In this document: in pieces, positions 18,334-26,345 of the stretch
Position numbering within the stretch: position 1 is the first letter of the stretch
How the letters are laid out: every line of letters begins with the position of its first letter
DNA from: Amycolatopsis orientalis DSM 40040 = KCTC 9412
GTDB lineage: Bacteria; Actinomycetota; Actinomycetes; Mycobacteriales; Pseudonocardiaceae
Assembly (NCBI RefSeq): GCF_000478275.1
Contig: NZ_ASJB01000099.1
Coordinates: 124,001 to 188,000, forward strand
Reading direction: 5' to 3'
Length of the DNA stretch: 64,000 bases
Translations under genes and position numbers: made by a program
The notes under the pieces: model-generated
Databases searched by the model: none
Seen by the model: the letters and a program-made list of their open reading frames with translations, nothing else
Told to the model about the DNA's origin: nothing

Positions 18334-18624
18334 TCAGCTGGAACGTGGCTTGAGCGCGTTCGAGAGGACCCATTGGCGGTGCCACGTGGCCCCCTCGCCG
18401 GGCGTACCGAGCGGGAAGGTGACCCATCCAACCCAGTGCCCGGTGACCGTGGCTGCCCATGTGCTCAGCGTCCCGGGCACGGTCTCGGTCAGATCGAGTC
18501 CGTCTGGAACCGACTCCCGCGGGGCGTCGATCGGGAAGACCAGGCGCAGGTCGACCCACACGGGCTTGGGCGGCTCGACCGCGTGCCCATACGGGACATT
18601 AGGAGACCTTGCCGAGTCGGACAT
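18334..18624 (-). CDS. Small conserved-looking protein of unknown function
   Basis: 96 residues, with a proline-rich start, WVDLRLVFP, and a GHWVGWVTFPLG segment. The composition and hydrophobic pattern look like a real globular protein, while the opposite-strand frames do not. I cannot name a family. There is no strong ribosome site before the ATG at 18624. It lies between the NACHT gene and the left iteron array, all within the cargo part of the element. Confidence 0.5.
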   Translation of the reverse strand: MSDSARSPNVPYGHAVEPPKPVWVDLRLVFPIDAPRESVPDGLDLTETVPGTLSTWAATVTGHWVGWVTFPLGTPGEGATWHRQWVLSNALKPRSS

Positions 18625-18763
18625 GTGTTCGATTATGCATCCGTGACCCCTGTGCCGTCTCTCTACGGCGAGCTGGCAGGAGGTGGAGGCGCGCTCTACA
18701 GAGAGTGATCAATCCGAGCGCCAGGCAGACTCATGGGGGCACGTATACGAGGAGGCTCCTAGG

Positions 18764-18876
18764 AAACCCGGGAAAACAAACCCGCAAACCCGGAAACCCG
18801 GAAAACCTCCTTTGAGCTGCTTATATGCCTGCGGGTTTACATACGATCCAAAACTTCCAAACCCGCAAACCCGAAA
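18764..18876. repeat. Left iteron array (AAACCCGS octamers), inverted copy of 40983-41096
   Basis: Tandem octamers AAACCCGC, AAACCCGG, AAACCCGG lie around 18778-18802, with a further AAACCCGC AAACCCG pair at 18859-18873. Between them is a 24-bp block (18822-18845) identical to the reverse complement of 41021-41044. The order and spacing of all parts are the same as in the right array, in inverted orientation. Candidate replication-origin iterons, or TraB recognition repeats (clt). No gene is seen between 18625 and 19100. Confidence 0.8.
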
Positions 18877-19100
18877 ATCTACCAATGTAGAATTAAGAGT
18901 GTTTGTGCAGCTCAGCGGCACATCTTGGCCGCTCTTGACGCTGCGAGCGTGGCGTCGAGTGGTGGACGATGGACACTCAAACGCGCCGTCCACCACCTGT
19001 CAGCCTACTCAGCCGACCACTACGAAAAGTCACCGTCGGAGTTAACGGGTCATCGCCTGCGGACCGTCGACTCACGCGAGCAGAAGGATACGATCGCACC

Positions 19101-19391
19101 ATGCCTGAAGAGGAGTTGGCGCAGCGCGTGGCCCGTCTCGAACGCCAGGTGGCCGACCTGGCCGAACGCTCCGCCGACGCGGCGGCATCGCGCGTACTCG
19201 CGGCTGGCGCGGACCGGGACGTTGCCGAAGTGCGTGCGGAACTGCGCGCTCACACGGGAACACTCAACGCCCTGCGTGAGGACCAGAACGACCTCCGTGA
19301 CGAGATGCGCCGCGGTTTCGCCACAGTGAACACCTCACTACAGCAGATCGTCACCCTCCTTGAGGCGGCCGGCCGGGAAAGTGGCAAGTAG
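19101..19391 (+). CDS. Small coiled-coil protein, unknown function
   Basis: 96 residues from the ATG at 19101; the open frame extends upstream to 18969 but without a good start. The sequence is dominated by heptads (LAQRVARLERQVADLAER and later DLRDEMRRGF), so a coiled coil is expected over nearly the full length. No enzyme motif. It stands alone between the left iteron array and a terminator at 19415-19449. Possibly an array-binding or oligomeric accessory protein, but that is only inference from position. Confidence 0.65.
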   Translation: MPEEELAQRVARLERQVADLAERSADAAASRVLAAGADRDVAEVRAELRAHTGTLNALREDQNDLRDEMRRGFATVNTSLQQIVTLLEAAGRESGK

Positions 19392-19414
19392 TCCAAGCGC
19401 AAGGAGATGCAGTC

Positions 19415-19449
19415 ACACGACCCCGGACCCACTCGGTCCGGGGGTGTTT
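19415..19449 (+). terminator. Hairpin terminator after the coiled-coil gene
   Basis: CCCCGGACC at 19421-19429 pairs with GGTCCGGGG at 19435-19443, extended by ACAC and GTGT at the base, and is followed by TTTC. The 24 bases from the stop codon to the stem fit a rho-independent terminator. Confidence 0.75.
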
Positions 19450-19595
19450 CGCGTTCAGGATCGCAGGCGTAGGGCGTCCGACAGAATCCACTGCCGATGG
19501 GCGTGCCGCCGCCCGCCGCGCCATTCCCCCAGGTCAAAGGGTTCTAGACACTCTGACGTGGTCGATGTTGATGCTCACGGAGGGAGACGGCACTG

Positions 19596-20192
19596 ATGCA
19601 GTACATCCCGGAGCCAGGGGGGCCGGTAGCGTCGTCGGGCATGGGATTGCCCGATGACGCACGGCGTCTCGCTGAACAACTCGTACAGCCACTGGGGCGC
19701 CGGTGGGTTCATGTTCAAGCCGTCGCTCGTCGTGCTTCTGTCGTGGCACCTGCGGTCAAAGAGTCGGACCAGGCCACGTTGGTCGCTGCCGCCTGGCTTC
19801 ACGACATCGGCTACGCCCCTGCGATCGGTTACACGCAATTCCATCCGCTCGATGGTGCTCGCTACCTGAAGGCGCAAGGGTGGCCGGCTGAGGTGGTCAA
19901 CCTTGTCGCGCATCATTCCGGCGCGCGGTTCGAAGCGGCGGAGCGTGGCATGGAGGAAGAGCTTGCCGAATTTCCGTTCGAAGACAGTGCGCTCCTCGAT
20001 GCTCTCGTAACTGCAGACCTCACGACAGGTCCGGCTGGCGAGTCCCTAACTTATGATGAACGGATTGCCGAAATTCTGCGTCGGTATGCCCCGGAAGATC
20101 CAGTTCACCGCACCTGGATCAAAGCGGGCCCGGTACTCAAGAAGGCGATCGAACGTACCGAGTGCCGATTGGCTGATGCTCAACCGAGGTAG
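19596..20192 (+). CDS. HD-domain protein
   Basis: 198 residues with the metal-binding HD pair in AAWLHDIGYAP, preceded by a histidine in WVHVQAVARRA and followed by VAHHSGARF. This is the arrangement of HD phosphohydrolases that act on nucleotides or phosphate esters. The start ATG at 19596 follows GGAGGGAGACGG; another ATG at 19641 is possible. It converges with a Nudix gene and overlaps its 3' end. HD, Nudix and XRE genes together recur in AICEs; in pSAM2 the Nudix protein Pif acts in immunity against redundant transfer, so a linked role here is plausible. Confidence 0.82.
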   Translation: MQYIPEPGGPVASSGMGLPDDARRLAEQLVQPLGRRWVHVQAVARRASVVAPAVKESDQATLVAAAWLHDIGYAPAIGYTQFHPLDGARYLKAQGWPAEVVNLVAHHSGARFEAAERGMEEELAEFPFEDSALLDALVTADLTTGPAGESLTYDERIAEILRRYAPEDPVHRTWIKAGPVLKKAIERTECRLADAQPR

Positions 20193-20656
20193 GGAGTCTT
20201 GCGCTCCCTGTCCAGTGCGTGCTCGATCCGAAGTCGCATGGATGGGTGAATATTTAAGTCATCCAAGGCGTTGGAGGATACCCAACGGACGTCCTTTGTT
20301 TCGGTGCCGTCCTCGCGGGGTTGTCCACCGGTCCATCGTCCTTCAAAGCAAAGCGAAAACTGCTGCCTCACCTCTCCGTCGTCATAAGCCATGACGTGTC
20401 GAGGGTCGGTGTAAGTTCCAACGAGTCGGACTATCTCGATTTCCAGCCCGGTTTCTTCTTGGACTTCTCGGACTGCCGTGTCGGTGATGCTCTCCCCGGC
20501 ATCATGGCCGCCGCCGGGGAGAGCCCAGAGGTCGTTGTCCACTTTGTGGATCAGCAAGATCCTGCCTTGGTCGTCGAAGATTGCAACTGTGACCGAAGGG
20601 ACTACGCTGTTCGCGGCCGGAGCCTTCGGGTCATTAAAGTAGTCAATTCGTGCCAT
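20180..20656 (-). CDS. Nudix hydrolase
   Basis: 158 residues. The Nudix box is complete: GGHDAGE then SITDTAVREVQEETGL, with the glycine, glutamate and REVQEE residues in the correct spacing. Nudix enzymes cleave nucleoside diphosphates linked to another group; the substrate cannot be told. It starts 17 bases after the XRE-type regulator gene on the same strand, so these two form an operon. By analogy with Pif of pSAM2 it may act in entry exclusion of a second copy of the element. Confidence 0.88.
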   Translation of the reverse strand: MARIDYFNDPKAPAANSVVPSVTVAIFDDQGRILLIHKVDNDLWALPGGGHDAGESITDTAVREVQEETGLEIEIVRLVGTYTDPRHVMAYDDGEVRQQFSLCFEGRWTGGQPREDGTETKDVRWVSSNALDDLNIHPSMRLRIEHALDRERKTPYLG

Positions 20657-20672
20657 TGTGACTCTTAGGCTC

Positions 20673-21407
20673 CTATTCGGGTTTGCCGATCAACCAAATC
20701 CGTTCAAATGAACGCATGTAGTGCTGCCAAATCGGACCGTTCTCTGTTTGCTTGTAGTGCATCACAGGACTCTGTCCGGCCAACGCTCCATGTGCGTGAC
20801 CGTTCACGAGTAAGTTGTCATCAAATCTGTAAATCGAGTTGTACAGGATGGTTCCATGCGTGCGAATTTCAACACCTTCAACGTCCGAGAGGTCAGATAG
20901 GTATCGCCGCATTAGCTGAATGCGTCCTTCTAGTCCCCCGGGGGTTCCTTCGTCAATTGCGCGCTGGATGACTGCCGGTGACTTTTCGTCGCCGACAAGT
21001 AGTCGAAACCGTGCTCCTTGTGCTGCCTTACGTCGGACTAGGGGTATTAGGTTGTACTGCTCAACCAAAAAAGCGCCCGAGAATACAAGTACATCCATTT
21101 CGCGTTCGACGCCGTTTAGAAGTGATTCCCAAATCGCTCCAGTCATCGCCGAGCGAGATGCATACAGGTGAAACAGTTCGCTTTCTGTCTCCGCTGGCCG
21201 GGGGTCGCTCGCGAGTTCAGGCCAGATGTCTTCTTCGCGAACCCCAAGCAGCCTGACGAGCTGATGGCGGGTCCGCCTGTGTGGCCGACGTTCCTCGTCG
21301 CTGATCCAGCGTTCAACGGTCTTCTGGTGTGTATCCAGCTTGGTTGCCAGCGTCTCCGGCGTGAGGTTGGCGGCCAGCATTGCGGTCCTTAGTCGGTCGT
21401 TCGCCAT
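20673..21407 (-). CDS. XRE-type regulator with C-terminal DUF5919/PLD-like domain
   Basis: 244 residues. Residues about 5-60 form a Cro/XRE helix-turn-helix (NLTPETLATKLDTHQKTVER, followed by W). The remainder, with AIWESLLNGVEREMDVLVFS and LIPLVRRKAAQGARFRLLVG, resembles the DUF5919 or phospholipase-D-like domain that accompanies such regulators in actinomycete elements. It heads an operon with the Nudix gene. Tandem GGGACGTTT repeats just upstream at 21432-21449 are probably its own operator. Confidence 0.8.
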   Translation of the reverse strand: MANDRLRTAMLAANLTPETLATKLDTHQKTVERWISDEERRPHRRTRHQLVRLLGVREEDIWPELASDPRPAETESELFHLYASRSAMTGAIWESLLNGVEREMDVLVFSGAFLVEQYNLIPLVRRKAAQGARFRLLVGDEKSPAVIQRAIDEGTPGGLEGRIQLMRRYLSDLSDVEGVEIRTHGTILYNSIYRFDDNLLVNGHAHGALAGQSPVMHYKQTENGPIWQHYMRSFERIWLIGKPE

Positions 21408-21431
21408 GGCTGGTCACCTCTACCTGCTCGC

Positions 21432-21512
21432 GGGACGTTTGGGACGTTTTGACGGGACACTTCGTGCCAGGGACGTCTTGAAGTGACCTTGGAAACGTGG
21501 TTTTGGCGTCCC
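21432..21512. promoter_or_regulatory. GGGACGTTT repeats in a divergent promoter
   Basis: GGGACGTTT occurs twice in tandem (21432-21440 and 21441-21449), followed by GACGGGAC and a GGGACGTCTT near 21470. An inverted TTTTGGCGTCCC lies near 21501-21512. The region separates the XRE gene from the small membrane-protein gene at 21582, so it likely holds the operators for both. Confidence 0.55.
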
Positions 21513-21581
21513 ATTACCTGCGGTTTTCTTAGGTCAAGCCGGACGACACCAAGATCCGGATGAGCCAACGAGGAGCACCCG

Positions 21582-21794
21582 ATGCCCCGGAAGTCCACTC
21601 CCCAGGTCATGTCCATGAAGTCTGGTGGCAGCATTGCCAAGAAGATCCTTCTCGGGCTTGTCGTACTCGCTGTAATCGTGATGGTCATCAAGTTCCCGCA
21701 TGACTCGGCTGAGATCGTCGGCGATGCTCGCGACAACGGTGAAACCGTCGTTGACGGCCTAGTGGCCTTCTTTCGGGCGCTGGGCGAGAACTAG
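21582..21794 (+). CDS. Small single-pass membrane protein
   Basis: 70 residues: a short basic N-terminus, one membrane segment (KILLGLVVLAVIVMVIKF) and an acidic amphipathic tail. The ATG follows ACGAGGAGCACCCG, a good ribosome site. Similar short membrane proteins accompany transfer and regulatory genes in AICEs, but I cannot assign a function. Its 3' end overlaps by four bases the 3' end of the convergent GntR gene. Confidence 0.65.
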   Translation: MPRKSTPQVMSMKSGGSIAKKILLGLVVLAVIVMVIKFPHDSAEIVGDARDNGETVVDGLVAFFRALGEN

Positions 21795-22135
21795 TGACGT
21801 TCAAGCTGCTCGATCCGCCGCTTCAGGTCCGCCAGTTCCTCGGCAAGCTGCTCGATGGTGATCGACTCCTGTCTCGCCGCTGGCGTGTTGCTGACGAAGA
21901 CCCCGATCGTTGGCCGGGAGACCAGAAGCCCCTCGTCCTGCAGTAGTCGCAGGGCTCGCTGAATGGTGCCAACTGCGACCCCGTGTTTGGCGACAAGCTC
22001 GCGATGGGGCGGCAGCTTGTCATCCGGCTTCAAAGTTCCACGTCGAATCTCGTCGCGGATTTCATCCGCGATCGCTTCGAACGGTGCTCTTCCCGCACTG
22101 GTGCCCATGGCTTCGAGGATACCCCGATGAATCAT
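21791..22135 (-). CDS. GntR-family repressor (KorSA-like)
   Basis: 114 residues: a winged helix-turn-helix (IADEIRDEIRRGTLKPDDKL, then GVAVGTIQRALRLLQDEGLL) followed only by a short coiled coil, LAEELADLKRRIEQLE. This is the short GntR type that in pSAM2 (KorSA) keeps the element integrated by repressing replication genes. The ATG at 22135 has no clear ribosome site and lies against the operator; the ATG at 22108 (MGTSAGR) is an alternative. It faces the long plus-strand run of small element genes, which it probably represses together with itself. Confidence 0.82.
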   Translation of the reverse strand: MIHRGILEAMGTSAGRAPFEAIADEIRDEIRRGTLKPDDKLPPHRELVAKHGVAVGTIQRALRLLQDEGLLVSRPTIGVFVSNTPAARQESITIEQLAEELADLKRRIEQLERH

Positions 22136-22140
22136 CTTGC

Positions 22141-22189
22141 CCTAGTTCACTCGAACGGCCGATGGTCCATTGAACTAGGTTGAACTAGC
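22141..22189. promoter_or_regulatory. Operator cluster TTGAACTAG
   Basis: CCTAGTTCA at 22141-22149 is the inverse of TGAACTAGG at 22171-22179, and TTGAACTAGG (22170-22179) is repeated as TTGAACTAGC directly after it (22180-22189). The cluster lies between the divergent GntR gene and the gene at 22224. It is a good candidate binding site for the GntR repressor. Confidence 0.65.
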
Positions 22190-22223
22190 TTGAGTTTAGT
22201 CAAAGACCGAGAGGAACTTTCCA

Positions 22224-22541
22224 ATGAGGACTGCACGACCGACCCGCCGCCGGATCGAAGCGAACTTCGGCGACCTCGGGTCTGATGCACTGGCGGCGGC
22301 CGATGAGGTAGCCGCGGTAGCGGATTTGCTGGCGGACCCGGCTTACGAGGTGTTCGACCTGCCGGAATTCGACTTTGAGACGCGGACGCTGGCGGAGTTC
22401 GAGGCGACGATTGTCCCGGTGGTTGACCAGATGGCTTCGGTGGTTGAGCTGTCGTCTTGGCCGCTCGGTGGGGTGTCGGGTTCGGGTAAGTCGTCGGCCC
22501 ACTTGCTCGCGCAGCTTCACGGCTTCGGCGAGGTGGCGTGA
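22224..22541 (+). CDS. Hypothetical element protein, first of the transfer-gene run
   Basis: 105 residues. Acidic middle (FDLPEFDFETRTLAEFEATI) and a GGVSGSGKSSAHLL segment near the end that looks like a P-loop but lacks the rest of an NTPase. I do not recognise the family. It is the first plus-strand gene after the GntR operators and its stop overlaps the next start (TGATG), so it opens a long polycistronic unit. Confidence 0.6.
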   Translation: MRTARPTRRRIEANFGDLGSDALAAADEVAAVADLLADPAYEVFDLPEFDFETRTLAEFEATIVPVVDQMASVVELSSWPLGGVSGSGKSSAHLLAQLHGFGEVA

Positions 22542-22741
22542 TGGGCGCCCGCCTGTTCGTCCCGGCCGCGTTCGCCGACATGTTCGCGTCGATGCCGCCG
22601 AAGACGGCGCCGGCCGCGCGGTGCCGGGAGTGGCTGGAGGCCACGGTGACCGCGCTCCGTTCCGAGATTCCCGGCCCGCACGGTATGCAGGCCCTGCGGT
22701 TGATCCCGCTGCTGGTGACCGTCCGGAACACCTGTTTCTGA
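22541..22741 (+). CDS. Small hypothetical element protein
   Basis: 66 residues from the ATG overlapping the previous stop; a GTG one codon earlier (22538) is equally possible. It has MFASMPPKTAPAARCREWLE and a hydrophobic helix RLIPLLVTV. No family recognised. Its position in the co-translated run supports its reality. Confidence 0.55.
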   Translation: MGARLFVPAAFADMFASMPPKTAPAARCREWLEATVTALRSEIPGPHGMQALRLIPLLVTVRNTCF

Positions 22742-22805
22742 GCTGACTCTCCGCTCATTTTTCCTTCTATTTCCCGCTTTCTCGCATTGTTGTGGAGGTA
22801 CCGCC

Positions 22806-23522
22806 ATGCCTGGATACGCCACCCCGGCCGCCGCGATCGCCACCCGGTTCCGTGATCTGGCCGCTCTGCTGACCCGTAACGCCACGATCCTTGAGACGTC
22901 TGGACTGCCGGACGAGGTCGTGTCGCCGCGGTCGACGGTGTACCGGGACGTGGCCGTCAATCTGGCGTCGCTCGCCGCAGTTGAGGTGGAGCAGGCCGCG
23001 GGCAACCCGCTGGTGCTCCCGCTGCGCGCCGAGGATGCCGAGGCCCTGGTGACCCGTCGGTTCGAGCGGCTGGCCGACCAGTTGGCCACCAACGCCCGCG
23101 TCGTCACCAACGGCACGTCGGAGCCGGTGATGCGCCGCCGCGCCACCGTGTACCGGGACGTGGCCACGCAGCTCCGGATGCTGGCGCGGCACGAGGCTGA
23201 CGAGGCCATGGCACGCCGGATGCGGGCCCGCCGCCAGGCGATGACGGCGATCAAGCTGGTGCCGAACCAGATCGCGCGGCAGGCCGCGACCCGCGCACCG
23301 CGGGTGCGAGCGGTGTTCGTCGAAGCGCTGGTGGACGCGATCGCGAAACGGCGCCGTCAGGGCTGGTCGGTGGCCCGACTCACCCTGTGGCTGCGCACCA
23401 CGCTGCGGGATCCGCAGACCGACCAGGTGCACCCGTGTGCCCAGAAGTCGTTCGTGTCCTACGTGATCGCGCTGCTGGCCGGGGCCACGACGCCCGCGTC
23501 GGCCGGACGGGTGGTGGCGTGA
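22806..23522 (+). CDS. Hypothetical element protein with internal repeat
   Basis: 238 residues. Two parts resemble each other: TRNATILETSGLPDEVVSPR with STVYRDVAVNLASLA, and TNARVVTNGTSEPVMRRRAT with VYRDVATQLRMLA. This suggests an internally duplicated helical unit. The C-terminal half is basic. The start has GTGGAGGTACCGCC upstream. No known family; it may bind DNA or a partner of the transfer machinery, but I have no direct evidence. Confidence 0.62.
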   Translation: MPGYATPAAAIATRFRDLAALLTRNATILETSGLPDEVVSPRSTVYRDVAVNLASLAAVEVEQAAGNPLVLPLRAEDAEALVTRRFERLADQLATNARVVTNGTSEPVMRRRATVYRDVATQLRMLARHEADEAMARRMRARRQAMTAIKLVPNQIARQAATRAPRVRAVFVEALVDAIAKRRRQGWSVARLTLWLRTTLRDPQTDQVHPCAQKSFVSYVIALLAGATTPASAGRVVA

Positions 23523-24025
23523 TGCGACTCCGTGTCCGCCGCGACGAACCGATCCGGACCGCGACTCGCGCCTACCGCGACGCTGACCGCCGGTCGGTGC
23601 GGATCATCAGGGACTACCTGCCCGCCGCCGGTAGCGGGTGCGACCGGATCGCGGCGCTGAACTGGCTGGCAGGCGAGGAGCACTACCTGGCGGAGCTGGT
23701 GCCGCTCGGCTCCCGCCTCACCGGCGACGACGCGGTCCAGGCCCGGATCCAGGACCATCTCTGGACCGCTGACCTGGCCGGGATGATCGCCACCGCCGAA
23801 CATGCCGCCGGTCACCGTCTCGGCTACCGGTTCGGCGGGTACGGGCTGGAGGCCGACAACTGGACGGTCTCCCTGCTCGGCACCTACGCCACCACCGGAG
23901 CCCTGGCCGGCCGGGCCGCCGTCCTCGACGCGCTGGCCACACACCTCCGCCACCGCGGCTACAGCGACCGCGTCATCGGCACCGTCGCCGCGATCGCCGA
24001 CGCCTACCGCCGCACCAGTCGCTGA
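23522..24025 (+). CDS. Hypothetical element protein
   Basis: 167 residues. The ATG overlaps the stop of the previous gene (TGATG), so it is co-translated; a longer upstream frame is ignored for that reason. The sequence is mostly helical with an N-terminal basic segment and a glycine-rich RLGYRFGGYGLEADNW. No motif I can name. Confidence 0.6.
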   Translation: MRLRVRRDEPIRTATRAYRDADRRSVRIIRDYLPAAGSGCDRIAALNWLAGEEHYLAELVPLGSRLTGDDAVQARIQDHLWTADLAGMIATAEHAAGHRLGYRFGGYGLEADNWTVSLLGTYATTGALAGRAAVLDALATHLRHRGYSDRVIGTVAAIADAYRRTSR

Positions 24026-24074
24026 ACCCCGTTCCTGCCAGCTCCTTTCCCTCGAATCACCTCAGGAGGACATC

Positions 24075-24305
24075 GTGCGACCGGTTTTCGACAGCAGCCA
24101 CCGGGCTGTCCGGGAAGGAATCTCCAAAACCAGGATGGAGCTGCATCAGGTGGTGATGGCGATGAACAGCATCGCGGACTCCTACGACGCCGGACTCCGT
24201 CCCGCCGACATCGCCAAGAGCCGCCAAGGCTTCCTCGGGTCACGAAACCCCAGTGCCCAGCCCGCGTTCGTGTCCTGGGTCTTGCGGCAAGCGGGCCGTA
24301 TCTGA
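24075..24305 (+). CDS. Small hypothetical element protein
   Basis: 76 residues from the GTG at 24075, which has AGGAGGA four bases upstream. Contains MELHQVVMAMNSIADSYDAG and RPADIAKSRQGFLGS. No known family. The strong ribosome site decides the start over a longer open frame. Confidence 0.58.
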   Translation: MRPVFDSSHRAVREGISKTRMELHQVVMAMNSIADSYDAGLRPADIAKSRQGFLGSRNPSAQPAFVSWVLRQAGRI

Positions 24306-24385
24306 CGCCGCTGTCCCCGGCCGGTGCTTGATCCGGCCCCGCACCACAGCAATCCGCACTGTCCACTATGGAAAGGAGTCAGGTC

Positions 24386-24892
24386 ATGGCGAGGGTGAGG
24401 TACTGGGCCGCCGCGCTGGCGGGTCGGGTCGCGACCCGTCTGGATCGCCGCGCACCGGTGTTCTACGCCGCCGATGTGGTGTTGTTCGCCCACCGCGCCG
24501 GTGTGCCGTACGTGCTGCTGATCGAACGCGGGTGGAACCCGCACCAGGGCAAGGCCGCGTTCCCCGGCGGGCACGTCGATTCCGGGGAGACCGCGCTGGC
24601 GGCGGCGCGGCGGGAAGCGGTCGAGGAGACCGGGCTGGACCTCGATCGGGTGCCGCTGCGGCTGGTCGGTGTCTACGACACCCCGGGCCGTGATCCACGT
24701 GGCCGCTACGTCGGTGTCGCCTACGCCGCGGTACTGCCCACGATGCCCGCGCCGATCGCGGCCGACGACGCGGCCGCCGCGCACTGGGTCCCGCTGGCTC
24801 ACGCGCTGGAGACAGCGAAGCGGGGCGGCTTCGCGTTCGACCACGCCGACATCCTCGCCGATGCCCTGGTCGTGACCGGCGTCGGCCGCTGA
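24386..24892 (+). CDS. Nudix hydrolase, second copy on the element
   Basis: 168 residues from the ATG at 24386, which has AAAGGAG eight bases upstream; an ATG at 24368 is less likely. The Nudix box reads GGHVDSGE then TALAAARREAVEETGL, complete. It differs clearly from the Nudix protein at 20180-20656, so it is not a recent duplication. Either one could play the Pif-like immunity role; this one sits inside the transfer-gene run, whereas the other sits with the XRE regulator. Confidence 0.88.
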   Translation: MARVRYWAAALAGRVATRLDRRAPVFYAADVVLFAHRAGVPYVLLIERGWNPHQGKAAFPGGHVDSGETALAAARREAVEETGLDLDRVPLRLVGVYDTPGRDPRGRYVGVAYAAVLPTMPAPIAADDAAAAHWVPLAHALETAKRGGFAFDHADILADALVVTGVGR

Positions 24893-24930
24893 TACCCGGA
24901 ACACCCACCACCTCAACGAAAGGACACGTC

Positions 24931-25149
24931 GTGGGGAAACGAGTTCGCGCATCACAGGTGACCGTGCTGCTGGCGGCGATCACGGAGGAAGACCACGCCT
25001 TCGGCAAGGACTACATCGACAGCCCCGACGGTCTGGCCCGCGCGGCACGGGCGTCTTCCGTACTGACCCGGGCCCTGCACAACTCGACCACCGAGGAGCA
25101 GAACGAAGCCCTGCGCCGGTACCGGAAAGCGACCGGCACCGGCCGCTGA
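24931..25149 (+). CDS. Small hypothetical element protein
   Basis: 72 residues from a GTG start preceded by AAAGGACACGTC. Contains ASQVTVLLAAITEEDHAFG and ends in ALRRYRKATGTGR. Mostly helical; no family recognised. Confidence 0.55.
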   Translation: MGKRVRASQVTVLLAAITEEDHAFGKDYIDSPDGLARAARASSVLTRALHNSTTEEQNEALRRYRKATGTGR

Positions 25150-25362
25150 ACGTCTGGCCACACCGCACATCTCGCCACCCGCATCCCATCAAAACTGACA
25201 GTAACCGCAACCTCACTAAAGAAGGTGGGACTGACAGTCCCAGTTACCTGCTGGTAGCGCCGCTACCTTGCCCGCAACGACTTCCGGTTCGCGGTTCATC
25301 CCGCCAAGAACGCGCCGCGATCCGGGGAGCACCACCACCAACCCACATCACAGGAGGACGTC

Positions 25363-25575
25363 ATGGGTTTTCTCAAGAGCAGCGCGAAAACGCTGGACAA
25401 GACCGCCGATTTCCTGGCGAAGGACCGTAAGAAGAGGGTCGATCCGGGCACCGTGTCGCCGAAGGTGTGTTACGGCGGCTGTGGCAGCAAGGGGAAGAAG
25501 CTCTACGCCGGATACGGCCACTGCGGAGCTGGGATCTGCCGCCAGATCATCACCAGCCGCATCCTCAACGGCTAG
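25363..25575 (+). CDS. Small cysteine-rich protein
   Basis: 70 residues. The C-terminal half has CYGGCGSKGKK, then GHCGAGICRQ: four cysteines and a histidine, enough for one zinc site or disulphides. There is a basic helix at the N-terminus. ACAGGAGGACGTC upstream of the ATG is a strong ribosome site. Function unknown. The 213 bases before it hold no other gene. Confidence 0.6.
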   Translation: MGFLKSSAKTLDKTADFLAKDRKKRVDPGTVSPKVCYGGCGSKGKKLYAGYGHCGAGICRQIITSRILNG

Positions 25576-25728
25576 ACGGCTGCCCGTCAGCCTGGCGCAC
25601 GTCTCGCAGCGCCCGCACGTAGAGGGCCCCGGTCCGGTGGTTCATCCCGCCAAGAACGCGCCACCGGGCCGGGCCTTCCCACCAACCCACGCCGCCCATG
25701 AGGCGGCCATCAACAGGAAGGGTTTCCC

Positions 25729-26145
25729 ATGCTACCCACCATCGTTGAGACCACGGCCGAGGTGATGGCCGTCGACCTGCAGCAGGTCACCGCCAGCACC
25801 GGCGCCGAGCTGCTCTACGACGCCTCCGACCCCTGGGCCGTCACCCTGATCGTGCACACCGGCAGCCGCGGCCGGGTGCACTGGATGTTCGCCCGGTCCC
25901 TGCTCACCGACGCGGTGGTGGCCGGCGGCGCGTACGGCCGGGTCGGTGACGGCGACGTCGGGATCATGGTCCGCGGTTCGCACGTGCTGCTGGAACTCAC
26001 CTCGCCGTCGGGGCGCGCGATCCTGCGCCTGCCGCGCGCCGACGTCGACCGGCTGCTGGACGAGGCCGAACAGCTCGTGCCCGAGGGCAGCGAAACCGTC
26101 GACTGGCGCCGGGAACTGGCGCTGCTGGCCGGTGAGGACGCGTGA
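25729..26145 (+). CDS. SsgA-like sporulation/cell-division regulator protein
   Basis: 138 residues. The pattern LLYDASDPWAVTLIVHTG, WMFARSLLTDAV, DVGIMVRGSHVLLELTSPSG and a final VDWRRELALLAGED follows the SsgA/SsgB family throughout. These actinomycete proteins help position the septum during sporulation. An element-borne copy could alter host development or septation, perhaps to aid spread among mycelial compartments; that is inference. The next gene starts inside its stop codon (GTGA). Confidence 0.8.
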   Translation: MLPTIVETTAEVMAVDLQQVTASTGAELLYDASDPWAVTLIVHTGSRGRVHWMFARSLLTDAVVAGGAYGRVGDGDVGIMVRGSHVLLELTSPSGRAILRLPRADVDRLLDEAEQLVPEGSETVDWRRELALLAGEDA

Positions 26146-26345
26146 CCCGCACCATCGGCGACATGTCCGGCATCGTCGAACCGGGCGACACGATCAACAT
26201 CGTCATGGTCGGCCCGGACGGGATGCCGACCGGCGTCAGCTACGCGGCGACGGTCGACAAGAACGGCCGCTACCGGGGTCAGCAGCACGTCACCGCCGGA
26301 CGCGCGAAGGTCGCCACGATCAACCGCCCGCCCCGTCGTCGCTGA
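26142..26345 (+). CDS. Small hypothetical element protein
   Basis: 67 residues from a GTG that overlaps the SsgA-like stop by four bases. Contains GDTINIVMVGPDG and a basic C-terminus. No family known to me; translational coupling supports that it is expressed with the SsgA-like protein. Confidence 0.55.
   Translation: MTRTIGDMSGIVEPGDTINIVMVGPDGMPTGVSYAATVDKNGRYRGQQHVTAGRAKVATINRPPRRR

Noticed and set aside
18764..18876. The iteron array read as a CRISPR array
   Set aside because: The unit is only 8 bp, without spacers of constant length, and the order is copied in an inverted second array; no cas genes are present.
18709..18996. A minus-strand 95-residue frame over the left iteron array
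   Set aside because: Its repeated GFRVCGF-type sequence is only the translation of the DNA repeats.
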